NCBI RefSeq assembly: GCF_019898765.1 | Contig: NZ_JAIOKB010000011.1 | Span: 1-58,171 of the forward strand | Direction: 5' to 3' | Origin: Sphingomonas yunnanensis | Lineage (GTDB): Bacteria; Pseudomonadota; Alphaproteobacteria; Sphingomonadales; Sphingomonadaceae | Length of the DNA: 58,171 nucleotides | Shown here: positions 16,065 to 24,721 of the stretch, piece by piece | Layout of the letters: the number at the start of each line of letters is the position of its first letter | Position numbering within the stretch: position 1 is the stretch's first letter | Program-made: the position numbers and the translations under genes | Notes under the pieces: generated by a model | What the model saw: only the letters and a program-made list of their open reading frames with translations | Told to the model about the DNA's origin: nothing | The model's database searches: none

Positions 16065-18392
16065 ATGAGCGAGGCTGTGAAGAAGGTCTGCGTCATCGGC
16101 GCGGGCGTGATGGGCGCGGGCATCGCCGCGCAGGTCGCCAACGCCGGCGTGCCGGTGCTGCTGCTCGACATCGTGCCCAAGGACGCGACCGACCGCGACG
16201 CGGTGGCCAAGGGCGCGGTAGCGAAGATGCTCAAGACCGAGCCCGCGCCGTTCATGTCGACCGCCGCGGCGCGGCTGGTCGAGATCGGCAACATCGACGA
16301 CCATCTCGACCGGGTCGCCGAGTGCGACTGGATCGTCGAGGCGATCGTCGAGCGGCTCGACATCAAGCAGGCGCTCTACGCGCGACTCGAGAGGCTCAAG
16401 CGGCCCGGGACAGCGGTCAGCTCGAACACCTCGACGATCCCGCTCGGCCATCTCGTCGCGGGCCGGTCCGAACAGTTCCAGCGCGACTTCCTGATCACCC
16501 ACTTCTTCAACCCGCCGCGCTACATGCGGCTGATCGAGATCGTCCGCGGCGAGCAGACGGACGCCGCGGTGGCGGAGAAGGTCGAGGTCTTCGTCGATCG
16601 CTTCATGGGCAAGCGCATCGTCCGCGCCAAGGACACGCCGGGCTTCATCGCCAACCGTATCGGCACCTATTGGCTCGCGGTCGCGGTCAACGCCGCGCTC
16701 GACCAGGGGCTGACGGTCGAGGAGGCGGACCAGATCGGCGGGCGGCCGATGGGCGTGCCCAAGACCGGCATCTTCGGGCTGATCGATCTCGTCGGGATCG
16801 ACCTGATGCCGCTGCTGTCGAAGAGCCTGTCCGCGACGCTGCCCGCGGGCGACCCTTATTTCGCGACGGTGCGCGCGCTGCCGCTGGTCGATCGCATGAT
16901 CGCGGAGGGCTATACCGGCCGCAAGGGCAAGGGCGGCTTCTACCGGCTCGACAAGCGCCCCGACGGCAGCCGTGCCAAGCTGGCGATCGATCTCGTCGGC
17001 GGCGACTATCGCCCCGAGCAGAAGCCGGTCGCGCTGCCGCCCGCGGCGGAGAAGGACCTCGCCGCGCTGGCGACGGTGCCGGGCAAGGTCGGCGTTTATG
17101 CCTGGACGATCCTCGGCCAGGTGCTGAGCTACGCCGCGATGCTGGTCGGTGAGGCGGCGGACGACGTGGTCGCGATCGATGACGCGATGAAGCTCGGCTA
17201 CAATTGGAAGTTCGGGCCGTTCGAGCTGATCGATCGGCTCGGGCCGGGCAGGTTGGCCGAGCGGCTGCGCGCCGATGGCCGCGCCGTGCCCGCGATCCTC
17301 GACGTCGCGGGCGAGCGGCCGTTCTATCGCGTCGAGGGAGGGGTGCGGCAGTATCTCGGCGGCGACGGCGCGTACCACGACGTACCGCGCGCCGAGGGCG
17401 TGCTGCTGCTCGAGGACGTCAAGCGCCGCTCGGCGCCGGTCGCGACCAGTGCCTCGGCGTCGCTGTGGGACGTCGGCGACGGCGTGCTCTGCCTCGAGTT
17501 CACCGCGAAGATGAACGCACTCGACGGCGAGGTCGCCGCGCTGATCGAACAGGCGGTGGCGCTGGTGCCGGGGCGCTACAAGGCGCTGGTGATCTACAAC
17601 GAGGGCAGCAATTTCTCGGCGGGCGCCAATCTCGGCTTGGCCTTGTTCGCGGTGAAGGCGGGTGCCTGGGCCGAGGTGGAGAAGCTCGTTGCCGCCGGGC
17701 AGCGCGCGTTCAAGGCGCTGAAATACGCGCCCTTCCCGGTGGTGAGCGCGCCCTCGGGGCTGGCGCTGGGCGGTGGCTGCGAGGTGCTGCTCCACTCCGA
17801 CGCGGTGCAGGCGCATGCCGAGAGCTATGTCGGGCTGGTCGAGTGCGGCGTCGGGCTGGTGCCCGGCTGGGGCGGGCACGGCGAGCTGCTCGACCGGCTC
17901 GCCAAGCTGCCGACGATGCCCAGGGGGCCGATGCCCGCGGTGATGAAGGCGTTCGAGCTGATCTCGACCGCGCAGGTCTCCAAGTCCGCGGCGCAGGCCA
18001 AGGAGATGGGCTTCCTGCGCGCGAGCGACGGCGTGACGATGAACCGCGACCGGCTGCTCGCCGACGCCAAGGCGCGCGCGCTGGCGCTGGTCGACGGCTA
18101 CCGGCCGCCCGAGCCGCCGGTCTATCGCCTTCCCGGCGAGAGCGGGCGGGTGGGCATCGCGGGTGCGGTCGCCGACTTTCACCGCAAGGGCGTCGCGACC
18201 GACTATGACGTGGTGGTCGCGGGCCGGCTCGCCGAGGTGCTGACCGGGGGCGAGGCCGACCTGGTCGATGTGGTGAGCGAGGAGCAGCTGCTGGCGCTCG
18301 AGCGCGCGGCGTTCCTGGAGAGTGCGCGCGACGAGCGCACGCACGCTCGGGTCGAGTCGATGCTGATGACGGGCAAGCCGCTGCGGAATTAG
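16065..18392 (+). CDS. 3-hydroxyacyl-CoA dehydrogenase/enoyl-CoA hydratase fusion (FadN order)
   Basis: 775 residues from the ATG at 16065, one base after the thiolase stop. The N-terminal half is the NAD-binding hydroxyacyl-CoA dehydrogenase, with VCVIGAGVMGAGIAA at about 8-22, SSNTSTIPL, the HFFNPPRYMRLIEIV catalytic region and DTPGFIANRI. The C-terminal half (about 465-700) is a crotonase: FSAGANLGL gives the oxyanion hole, LALGGGCE and VECGVGLVPGWGG the Glu-bearing loop. This order is that of Bacillus FadN and many alphaproteobacteria, the reverse of E. coli FadB. It hydrates enoyl-CoA and oxidises the product before the thiolase acts. Confidence 0.92.
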   Translation: MSEAVKKVCVIGAGVMGAGIAAQVANAGVPVLLLDIVPKDATDRDAVAKGAVAKMLKTEPAPFMSTAAARLVEIGNIDDHLDRVAECDWIVEAIVERLDIKQALYARLERLKRPGTAVSSNTSTIPLGHLVAGRSEQFQRDFLITHFFNPPRYMRLIEIVRGEQTDAAVAEKVEVFVDRFMGKRIVRAKDTPGFIANRIGTYWLAVAVNAALDQGLTVEEADQIGGRPMGVPKTGIFGLIDLVGIDLMPLLSKSLSATLPAGDPYFATVRALPLVDRMIAEGYTGRKGKGGFYRLDKRPDGSRAKLAIDLVGGDYRPEQKPVALPPAAEKDLAALATVPGKVGVYAWTILGQVLSYAAMLVGEAADDVVAIDDAMKLGYNWKFGPFELIDRLGPGRLAERLRADGRAVPAILDVAGERPFYRVEGGVRQYLGGDGAYHDVPRAEGVLLLEDVKRRSAPVATSASASLWDVGDGVLCLEFTAKMNALDGEVAALIEQAVALVPGRYKALVIYNEGSNFSAGANLGLALFAVKAGAWAEVEKLVAAGQRAFKALKYAPFPVVSAPSGLALGGGCEVLLHSDAVQAHAESYVGLVECGVGLVPGWGGHGELLDRLAKLPTMPRGPMPAVMKAFELISTAQVSKSAAQAKEMGFLRASDGVTMNRDRLLADAKARALALVDGYRPPEPPVYRLPGESGRVGIAGAVADFHRKGVATDYDVVVAGRLAEVLTGGEADLVDVVSEEQLLALERAAFLESARDERTHARVESMLMTGKPLRN

Positions 18393-18417
18393 GCTTGAGC
18401 GACGTGCCGCCTGGCCC

Positions 18418-18445
18418 CGGGTTCCTGCGTGCGCAGGAACACGGC
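18418..18445. repeat. Half copy of the 81-bp palindrome family
   Basis: CCGGGTTCCTGCGTGCGCAG then GAACACGG, a hairpin with stem GTTCCTGC facing GCAGGAAC. It lies between the FadN-like gene and fadL. The rest of the 157-bp gap should contain the fadL promoter, but I could not place it. Confidence 0.6.
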
Positions 18446-18549
18446 GGTCGTGGAAGTTCGGCGGCTCCACCACACACTTTCCTTCACCGCGCATTCAGCC
18501 GCGCTGGTCGCAGGCAGATCACAGAAACGTCACAATGAGAGGTTCGCCC

Positions 18550-19851
18550 ATGTCCCCGTCGAAGAAGCTCGCGCTCTCGCTCACCGCCGCTGCCGGCGCG
18601 CTGGCGAGCACCGGCGCCGCGTACGCCCAGGCCTTCTACCTGCAGGAGCAGGCGGCGCGCGCCGCGGGCCGCGCCTTCTCGGGCGAGGCGGCGGACACTG
18701 GCGCGGCGTCGCTATGGTGGAACCCGGCGGCGATCGGCGGGCAGGAGCGCGCCGAGGCCACCGTCAGCGCCTCGGTGATCCTCCCGAAGGGCAAGGTGAC
18801 CAACAGCAATACGCTGATCCGTCGCCCCGGCGGCACCTTCGCGCCCGTAGGCGGCGACAGCATTTCGGAGGACCCGATCAACAACGGCGTGCTGCCCTCG
18901 GGCGCGGTCGCGGTGCCGCTGACCGACCGGATCGCGGTGGGCCTCGCGGTAACCTCGCCCTACAGCTTCACCACCGACTACAGCGGCGATAGCTGGGCGC
19001 GCTACAGCGCCGACCGCACCTACCTGCGCACCTTCGACATCCAGCCCTCGGTCGGCGTCGCGGTGACCGACTGGCTGCGCGTCGGCGGCGCGGCCAACGT
19101 CGAGCATGCCGAGGCGAGCCTCACCAACGCGCTGCCCAACTTGTCCGCCGCGCTGCCCGACGGCAGCCAGAAGCTCGCCGGCGGGGGCTGGGACGTGGGC
19201 TGGAGCGCCGGCTTCCAGATGCACAACGACTGGGCGACCGTCGGCGTCAGCTACAAGTCGTCGATCAAGCACAACCTCAAGGGTGACCTGACCGTCAGCG
19301 GCCTGCTCGGCCCGCTCGCGGCGAACAACCGCGCGATCAACGGCGTCGACGCGAGCTTCTCCACGCCCGCGCAAGTGATCGTCGGCGGGCGCTTCCGCGT
19401 TACCCCAGCGCTGACGCTCAACGCGCAGACGATCCGCTACACCTGGGAGAAGTTCGACGCGATCCGGCTCGGGGCGCCGGTCAATGCCGCGCTGCCGGAG
19501 AATTATCGGAGCACGTGGAGCTACGCCGGCGGCGTCGACTATGCCGTGTCGCCGCGGCTGACGCTGCGCGGCGGCGTGCAGCGCGCGCTGACGCCGACGC
19601 GCGACGGCGAGCGCGACGCGCGCGTCCCCGATGCGAACCGCTGGAACTACGCGCTGGGCGCCTCCTTCGACGTGACGCCGAGCTTCTCGCTCGACCTCGC
19701 GGGCAATTACGTCGACTTCGCTGACACGACGATAGACCGCACCACCGCGGCCTATGCCGGCACGGCGGCGCAGACGCCGGTGCTGGTCAACGGCACGTTG
19801 ACCGACGCGCGCGCGCTGGTGTTCTCGGCGGGCGGGCGCGTGCGGTTCTGA
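18550..19851 (+). CDS. fadL: FadL/OmpP1-family outer-membrane transporter
   Basis: 433 residues from the ATG at 18550, chosen over one at 18535 because GAGAGG lies 7 bases before it. A Sec signal peptide ends near AYAQ. The mature N-terminus AFYLQEQAARAAGRAFSGEA matches the hatch of FadL/TodX channels, as do AASLWWNPAAIGG and the beta-rich remainder ending in Phe (GGRVRF). These proteins bring long-chain fatty acids or other hydrophobic compounds across the outer membrane. Its place 157 bp after the beta-oxidation pair supports a fatty-acid substrate. Confidence 0.9.
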   Translation: MSPSKKLALSLTAAAGALASTGAAYAQAFYLQEQAARAAGRAFSGEAADTGAASLWWNPAAIGGQERAEATVSASVILPKGKVTNSNTLIRRPGGTFAPVGGDSISEDPINNGVLPSGAVAVPLTDRIAVGLAVTSPYSFTTDYSGDSWARYSADRTYLRTFDIQPSVGVAVTDWLRVGGAANVEHAEASLTNALPNLSAALPDGSQKLAGGGWDVGWSAGFQMHNDWATVGVSYKSSIKHNLKGDLTVSGLLGPLAANNRAINGVDASFSTPAQVIVGGRFRVTPALTLNAQTIRYTWEKFDAIRLGAPVNAALPENYRSTWSYAGGVDYAVSPRLTLRGGVQRALTPTRDGERDARVPDANRWNYALGASFDVTPSFSLDLAGNYVDFADTTIDRTTAAYAGTAAQTPVLVNGTLTDARALVFSAGGRVRF

Positions 19852-19901
19852 GGGAGAAGGGGAGACGCGGCCGTCATGCGACCGCTGCCCCCGCCTTCCT
19901 T

Positions 19902-19997
19902 CGTCATCCCTGCGGAGGCAGGGGTCCAGATACGCGATCCTTGCGCCTCTAGCGTTGAAATCAGCGTATCTGGATTTCCGCCTTCGCGGGAATGACG
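19902..19997. repeat. 96-bp bipartite palindrome, copy 3 (GCGGAGGCAGGGGTCCAG subtype)
   Basis: Runs from CGTCATCCCTGCGGAGGCAG to the inverted CCGCCTTCGCGGGAATGACG. It is exactly 96 bp, with arm interiors of the widespread TCCCGCGAAGGCGGGA REP type. It lies between the convergent fadL and mfd genes; the rest of that gap holds nothing recognisable. Confidence 0.8.
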
Positions 19998-20077
19998 GTT
20001 GTGGGGCAGAGGTAGACGGAAGGGTCCGGCGGCAGGCGCGCCACTCGCAGGACGAGCTGTCGCACCGCCGGACCCCC

Positions 20078-23000
20078 TCACTCCTGCGCCAGCTCCCGCA
20101 GCAGCGCTCCAGCGCGTTCTAGCCGCGCATCTGGGGCATCGATCCGCTCGCGCAGCAACAGCCGGCGCTCCTTCGCCTCCAGCCCGTGCGCGGCGGCGTC
20201 GACCTGCACATCCGGCCGCGGCGTCAGAGCGATCGCCGCCGGTCCCGCGGCCACCGCCGCGATACCCGCCGCGCGTGCGTCGACGCGCAGCCGCGCCACC
20301 GCCAGCAACGCCCGCGCCTCGTCCGGCATCGCGCCGAAACGATCCTCCAACTCTTCCTCCAGCGCGTCGAGCGCCTCGCCCCCGTCGATCCGCGCCAACC
20401 GGGCGTAGAGCGTCACGCGTATCTCCTCGTCGCGGATCCAGCTCTCGGGCAGGCGACCGCCCACCTCAAGCTGCAGTTCGGGCGTCCAGCGCTCCACCTC
20501 CTCGCCGCGCGCACGGCGCAGCGCGCCCTCGAGCAGTTGCTGGTAGAGGTCGATCCCGATCAGCTTCATGTGACCTGCCTGGGTGTCGCCTAGCAGGTCG
20601 CCCGCCCCGCGCATGTCGAGATCGCGCGCGCTGATCGCAAATCCCGCGCCGAGCCGGTCGAATGCCTCCAGCGTGCGCAGCCGCTTCAGGGTGCGCGGCG
20701 CGATCTCATGCTCGGGATCGGTGACCAGCATGACGTGCCCACGCCGTGCCCCGCGCCCGACCCGCCCGCGCAGCTGGTGCAGCTGCGACAGGCCGAAGCG
20801 GTCGGCGCGCCAGATCACCATCGTGTTGGCGCGCGGCACGTCCAGCCCCGCCTCGATGATGTTGGTGGCGAGCAGCACGTCGCCGTCGCCGCCGGCGAAG
20901 CGTACCATCGCCTCGTCGATCTCGGCCGCGGGCATCTTGCCGTGTGCCTGCACCAGCGACAGTTCCGGGACGAGCCGCGCCAGCTTGTCGGCGATCCCCG
21001 CCATGTCCTCGATCCGCGGCACCACCACGAAGCTCTGCCCGCCGCGCGCGCGCTCGCGCAGCAGCGCCGCGCGCAACATCTCGGGATCGAAGTCGGCCAC
21101 CGCGGTGCCAATCGGCTGGCGTCGCGCCGGCGGGGTGGCGATGATCGAGAGCTGCTGCAACCCGACCAATGCGCTCTGCAGCGTGCGCGGGATCGGTGTC
21201 GCGCTCAGCGTCAGCACGTGGCCGGCGGAGAGCGAGCGCAGCTTTTCCTTGTCGGCGGCGCCGAAACGCTGCTCCTCGTCGATCACCACGAGTGCGAGGT
21301 CGTGATAGTCGACGCCCTTGCCCGCGACCGCGCCGGTGCCGATCACGACCCGGATCGAGCCGTCTGCCAGCCCGGTCTTGACGCGTTTCTTCTCCGCCGC
21401 GCTGCTCAGCCGCGACAGGCCCGCCACCTCGATCCCGAGTGGTTCGAAGCGGCGCGCGAAGCTCTCCTGATGCTGACGCGCCAGCACCGTCGTCGGCGCC
21501 GCGATCGCGACCTGCTTGCCCGCCAGAGCGGCGATCGCGGCGGCGCGTAGCGCGACCTCGGTCTTGCCATAGCCGACGTCGCCGATGATCAGCCGGTCCA
21601 TCGGCCTGCCCGAGGCGAGATCGTGGCGCACCGCCTCGATCGCGCGCGCCTGATCGGCGGTCTCGGTGAAGGCGAAGCCGGCGGCGAAACGCTCATAGGC
21701 GGCGGCCTCGGGCTCGAGCACCGGCGCCTCGCGCGCGTCGCGCTCGCGCGCGAGCTCGGTGAGCTGGCGCGCGCTCTCGGCGATCGTGGCGTCGATCTCG
21801 CCGCGGCGCTTCTGCCAGCTCGACCCGTCGAGCCGGTCGAGCGTCACGGCATCGGCGTCGGCGCCGTAGCGCCAGATGCGGTCCGCCTCGGCGACGGGCA
21901 CCAGCCGCAAGCCGTCGTCGGCATAGCCCAGCTTGATCGCGTCGCCATCCTCCTCGCCCGGCAGCCGCTCGAGCCCGAGCACGACACCGATGCCATGCTC
22001 CTCGTGGACGACGACGTCGCCGACGCGGATCTCGCCGGTCTCGAACAGCGCGAGGTCGGCGGGCGCGGTGGCGAGGCTCTCGCGCTCGGCGCGGCTGCCG
22101 AGCAGGTCCGCGGCGGCGACCGCGACGACGCCCTCGCGCCGGAAACCGTGGTCGGCAGGCAGTGCAAGCGCGACGAGCGCGCCCTTGGTCGCCTTCGCGA
22201 CGTCGGCCCAGGAGTCGACCGTGGCGATCTCGTCCTTGAGCGCCTTGGCGACACGGCGGCGCAGGAAGCGCAGGTCGCGCTCGCTGCCGAGCAGCGCGAC
22301 ACGCTCGCCCTCGTCGCGCGCCGTGCGGGCGAGCTTGGCGAAGGCGCGCAGCGGCGCCTTATGCTCGACGAATCGCGGCGGCGGATCACCGGCGCGGTCG
22401 ACGCTGGCCTGGTCGCGCGCGGCGAGTGCCGCGTCCCACTCCGCTTGCTCGACCACGTCGACGAGCGAACGGTGCGGCGACCGCTTGGCGGTGTCGGCGG
22501 CGAGCGCGAGGAAACGGCGTCGCCGCTCCTCGGCGGCGGGACCGATCACGACCAGCGCGTCGGGGAGATGATCGAGCAGGGTGATGGTCGCGCCGGACGT
22601 CTCTGCGGAAGACGCGGTTACCTCCGGCTCCGACACGCGCCCGAGCTCGCGCTCGTCCAGCTCCTCGGTCGTGCGCTGGTCCGCCGGATCGTAGCTGCGC
22701 AGGCCGACGACCTTGCCCTCGGCCACCTCGATCCGAAGCGGCTGCGGCGCGTCCGCGGGGAAGACGTCGAGCACCTGGCCGCGCAGCGCCACCTCGCCGG
22801 GCTCGTCGACGCGCTCGTCGGCGACATAGCCGATCGCGATCAGCGCTTCGTAGAGCTCCGCGAGATCGAGCACCGCGCCGCGCTTCACCGTCGGCGGCTC
22901 GGCCTCGAACGCCGCGGGGGAGGGATAGCCGCGTGCCAGCGCCTCTCCGGTCGTGACGCAGGCGACGCGCGACCGTTTTCCCTTCTTCTTCGTCAGCAGC

Positions 23001-23290
23001 CGCAGCCGCCGCAACGCCGAGACACGTTGGCCGACGTTGGCGGGTGAGGCGGCGGCCTTCTCGCCCGGCAGCGCGTCGCTGCCCGGGCAGAAGATGACGC
23101 AGGCCTCGGGCATCGCCACGGCGAGCGCGTGCGCCAAGGAGAGACCGCGGGCCTCGTCCACGGTGGCGACGAACAGGTCACGCTCGCCCAGCAGCTCGGC
23201 CAGTGCGGCGGCGCTCTCGGCGATGCCCAGCTGGGGCGTCGGCAGCGGGTCGGTCAGCGCGGGGAGCGCTGCCGCCTCAGTCTCAGTCAT
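20078..23290 (-). CDS. mfd: Mfd-family DNA translocase (transcription-repair coupling factor or paralogue)
   Basis: 1070 residues, somewhat shorter than the usual 1130-1170. The order is a UvrB-like N-terminal module (about 20-260; IFCPGSDALPGEKAAAS), an RNA-polymerase interaction domain (about 422-490; VVVHEEHGIGVVLGL), the two RecA-like motor domains with Walker A GDVGYGKT (570-577) and DEEQ (671-674), TLSATPIPRTLQ, and QLRGRVGR, then a TRG/D7 region. It should move along DNA and act on stalled RNA polymerase. The interaction domain and motif GTGAVAGKGV differ clearly from canonical Mfd (GTHxLL), so it may be a second, divergent Mfd. It stands alone between a convergent fadL and a divergent small secreted protein. 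Confidence 0.85.
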   Translation of the reverse strand: MTETEAAALPALTDPLPTPQLGIAESAAALAELLGERDLFVATVDEARGLSLAHALAVAMPEACVIFCPGSDALPGEKAAASPANVGQRVSALRRLRLLTKKKGKRSRVACVTTGEALARGYPSPAAFEAEPPTVKRGAVLDLAELYEALIAIGYVADERVDEPGEVALRGQVLDVFPADAPQPLRIEVAEGKVVGLRSYDPADQRTTEELDERELGRVSEPEVTASSAETSGATITLLDHLPDALVVIGPAAEERRRRFLALAADTAKRSPHRSLVDVVEQAEWDAALAARDQASVDRAGDPPPRFVEHKAPLRAFAKLARTARDEGERVALLGSERDLRFLRRRVAKALKDEIATVDSWADVAKATKGALVALALPADHGFRREGVVAVAAADLLGSRAERESLATAPADLALFETGEIRVGDVVVHEEHGIGVVLGLERLPGEEDGDAIKLGYADDGLRLVPVAEADRIWRYGADADAVTLDRLDGSSWQKRRGEIDATIAESARQLTELARERDAREAPVLEPEAAAYERFAAGFAFTETADQARAIEAVRHDLASGRPMDRLIIGDVGYGKTEVALRAAAIAALAGKQVAIAAPTTVLARQHQESFARRFEPLGIEVAGLSRLSSAAEKKRVKTGLADGSIRVVIGTGAVAGKGVDYHDLALVVIDEEQRFGAADKEKLRSLSAGHVLTLSATPIPRTLQSALVGLQQLSIIATPPARRQPIGTAVADFDPEMLRAALLRERARGGQSFVVVPRIEDMAGIADKLARLVPELSLVQAHGKMPAAEIDEAMVRFAGGDGDVLLATNIIEAGLDVPRANTMVIWRADRFGLSQLHQLRGRVGRGARRGHVMLVTDPEHEIAPRTLKRLRTLEAFDRLGAGFAISARDLDMRGAGDLLGDTQAGHMKLIGIDLYQQLLEGALRRARGEEVERWTPELQLEVGGRLPESWIRDEEIRVTLYARLARIDGGEALDALEEELEDRFGAMPDEARALLAVARLRVDARAAGIAAVAAGPAAIALTPRPDVQVDAAAHGLEAKERRLLLRERIDAPDARLERAGALLRELAQE

Positions 23291-23378
23291 TCGGCTAAAC
23301 CCCTGAAGTTAGGGGGCGGAACGAGCCTGCGGGGGCGGCGTTCCCTTGCTCTGCGGACGATAGGCGGCGCGAGGTGGT

Positions 23379-23780
23379 ATGATGCTGAGAGCGAGCGTGG
23401 CGATGGCGATGGTGGCGCTGCTCGCGGCGGCACCAGCGTCGGCGAAGCGCAAGACGCCGGACGCGGAGCTCGCCGAGCTGCTCAGGGGCCGCACCGCCGA
23501 GCCGGCGGTGCGCTGCATCACGCCAACGACCAACGACTCGCAGCGGATCGTCTCGGGCAAGGCGATCGTCTATGGCAATGGCCGTCGGATCTGGGTCAAT
23601 GTCCCGATCGGCCGGCTCGACACGATGCGCTGGGACGATGTGCTGGTGACGGAGCGCTTCGGCAGTCAATTGTGCCGCAACGACCAGATCCGCATCGTCG
23701 ACCGTTTCTCCCGTGTGCCCCGGCCTATCCTTCGGCTGGGCGACTTCGTGCCCTATGTGAAGGCGCCCGCGCGGCGGTGA
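23379..23780 (+). CDS. Small secreted protein of unknown function
   Basis: 133 residues with a clear Sec signal (hydrophobic core MAMVALLAAAP, cleavage after ASA). The mature part of about 110 residues is basic and has two cysteines (VRCITP and SQLCRND), which could form a periplasmic disulphide. I recognise no named domain. Two ATGs at 23379 and 23382 are both possible; GAGG at 23371 suits the second slightly better. It is divergent from mfd and convergent with glpR. Confidence 0.65.
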   Translation: MMLRASVAMAMVALLAAAPASAKRKTPDAELAELLRGRTAEPAVRCITPTTNDSQRIVSGKAIVYGNGRRIWVNVPIGRLDTMRWDDVLVTERFGSQLCRNDQIRIVDRFSRVPRPILRLGDFVPYVKAPARR

Positions 23781-23800
23781 GGGGCCAATTTGCCTACCAG

Positions 23801-23896
23801 CGTCATCCTGAACTCGTTTTAGGATCCACCGGACGGCATACGCATCGGTCGCGGTGCTAGCGGCCGGGTGAATCCTGAAACAAGTTCAGGATGACG
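23801..23896. repeat. 96-bp bipartite palindrome, copy 4
   Basis: CGTCATCCTGAACTCG to the inverted CAAGTTCAGGATGACG, exactly 96 bp, with arms of the CCTGA..TCAGGATCCAC subtype also seen at 1-96, 44947 and 49872. It lies between the convergent secreted-protein and glpR genes. Confidence 0.8.
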
Positions 23897-23932
23897 CCCC
23901 ATCTGGCGTTTCATCAGCGACTTGCCGCCCGC

Positions 23933-24721
23933 TCACCCCGCCTCGATCACCTGCACGCCACACTCGTGACAGGCGCGCCGTAGCTCCTCAGGCAACGGCT
24001 GGTCGGTAACGAGATAGTCCACCATGCCGAGTCGCCCGACCCGCACCGGCGCCGCGCGTCCGACCTTCGAGGCATCGACCACCAGGATCACCTGGCGTGC
24101 GTTGCGCGCGATCGTCTGGGTGACCTGCACTTCGTCCGCGGCGAAGTCGAGCAGGCTGCCGTCGGCGTCGATCGCCGAGGCGCCGATCAGCGCGACGTCG
24201 ACCTTGAAGCTCTCGATGAAACGCATCGCGAGCGCGCCCACCACCGCGCGGTCGCCGCGCCGGACATGCCCGCCGACCACCACCAGATCGATCCCGTCAT
24301 GTCCGTCGAGCAGGTCGATGACGTTGAGGTTGTTCGAGATCACCAGCAGGTCGCGGTGTGCGACCAGCTGCCCCGCGACCGCCTCGGTGGTGGTGCCGAT
24401 GTTGATGAAGAGCGAGGCACCGTTCGGGACCAGCGCGGCCGCCGCGGCGCCGATCGCCGCCTTGGCGCCCGTCGCGACGTCGCGACGCTTGGCGTAGGCG
24501 AGATTATCGACGCCGGAGGTCACGATCGCGCCGCCGTGCACCCGCGACAGCAGCGCGCGCCGGGCCAGCACGTTGAGGTCGCGCCGGATCGTCTGCGGGG
24601 TGACCTCGAAGCGGGCAGCGAGATCGTCGACGGTCACGCGCCGCGCGCCGCGCGCCAGCGCGAGGATGCGGCGGTGACGCTCGGCGGCGGGATCGCCTCC
24701 GTCGGGCGCGTCCGCGCTCAT
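23933..24721 (-). CDS. glpR: DeoR-family regulator GlpR (glycerol 3-phosphate repressor)
   Basis: 262 residues from the ATG at 24721. The N-terminal winged helix-turn-helix (RRVTVDDLAARFEVTPQTIRRD region, about 27-48) is followed by the DeoR sensor domain with SLFINIGTTTEAVA, NNLNVIDLL and VVVGGHVRRGDRAVVG. The gene overlaps the end of glpD by four bases (ATGA), so repressor and dehydrogenase are made together. It should repress the glp genes and release them when glycerol 3-phosphate is present. A candidate operator lies between glpD and glpF. Confidence 0.92.
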   Translation of the reverse strand: MSADAPDGGDPAAERHRRILALARGARRVTVDDLAARFEVTPQTIRRDLNVLARRALLSRVHGGAIVTSGVDNLAYAKRRDVATGAKAAIGAAAAALVPNGASLFINIGTTTEAVAGQLVAHRDLLVISNNLNVIDLLDGHDGIDLVVVGGHVRRGDRAVVGALAMRFIESFKVDVALIGASAIDADGSLLDFAADEVQVTQTIARNARQVILVVDASKVGRAAPVRVGRLGMVDYLVTDQPLPEELRRACHECGVQVIEAG

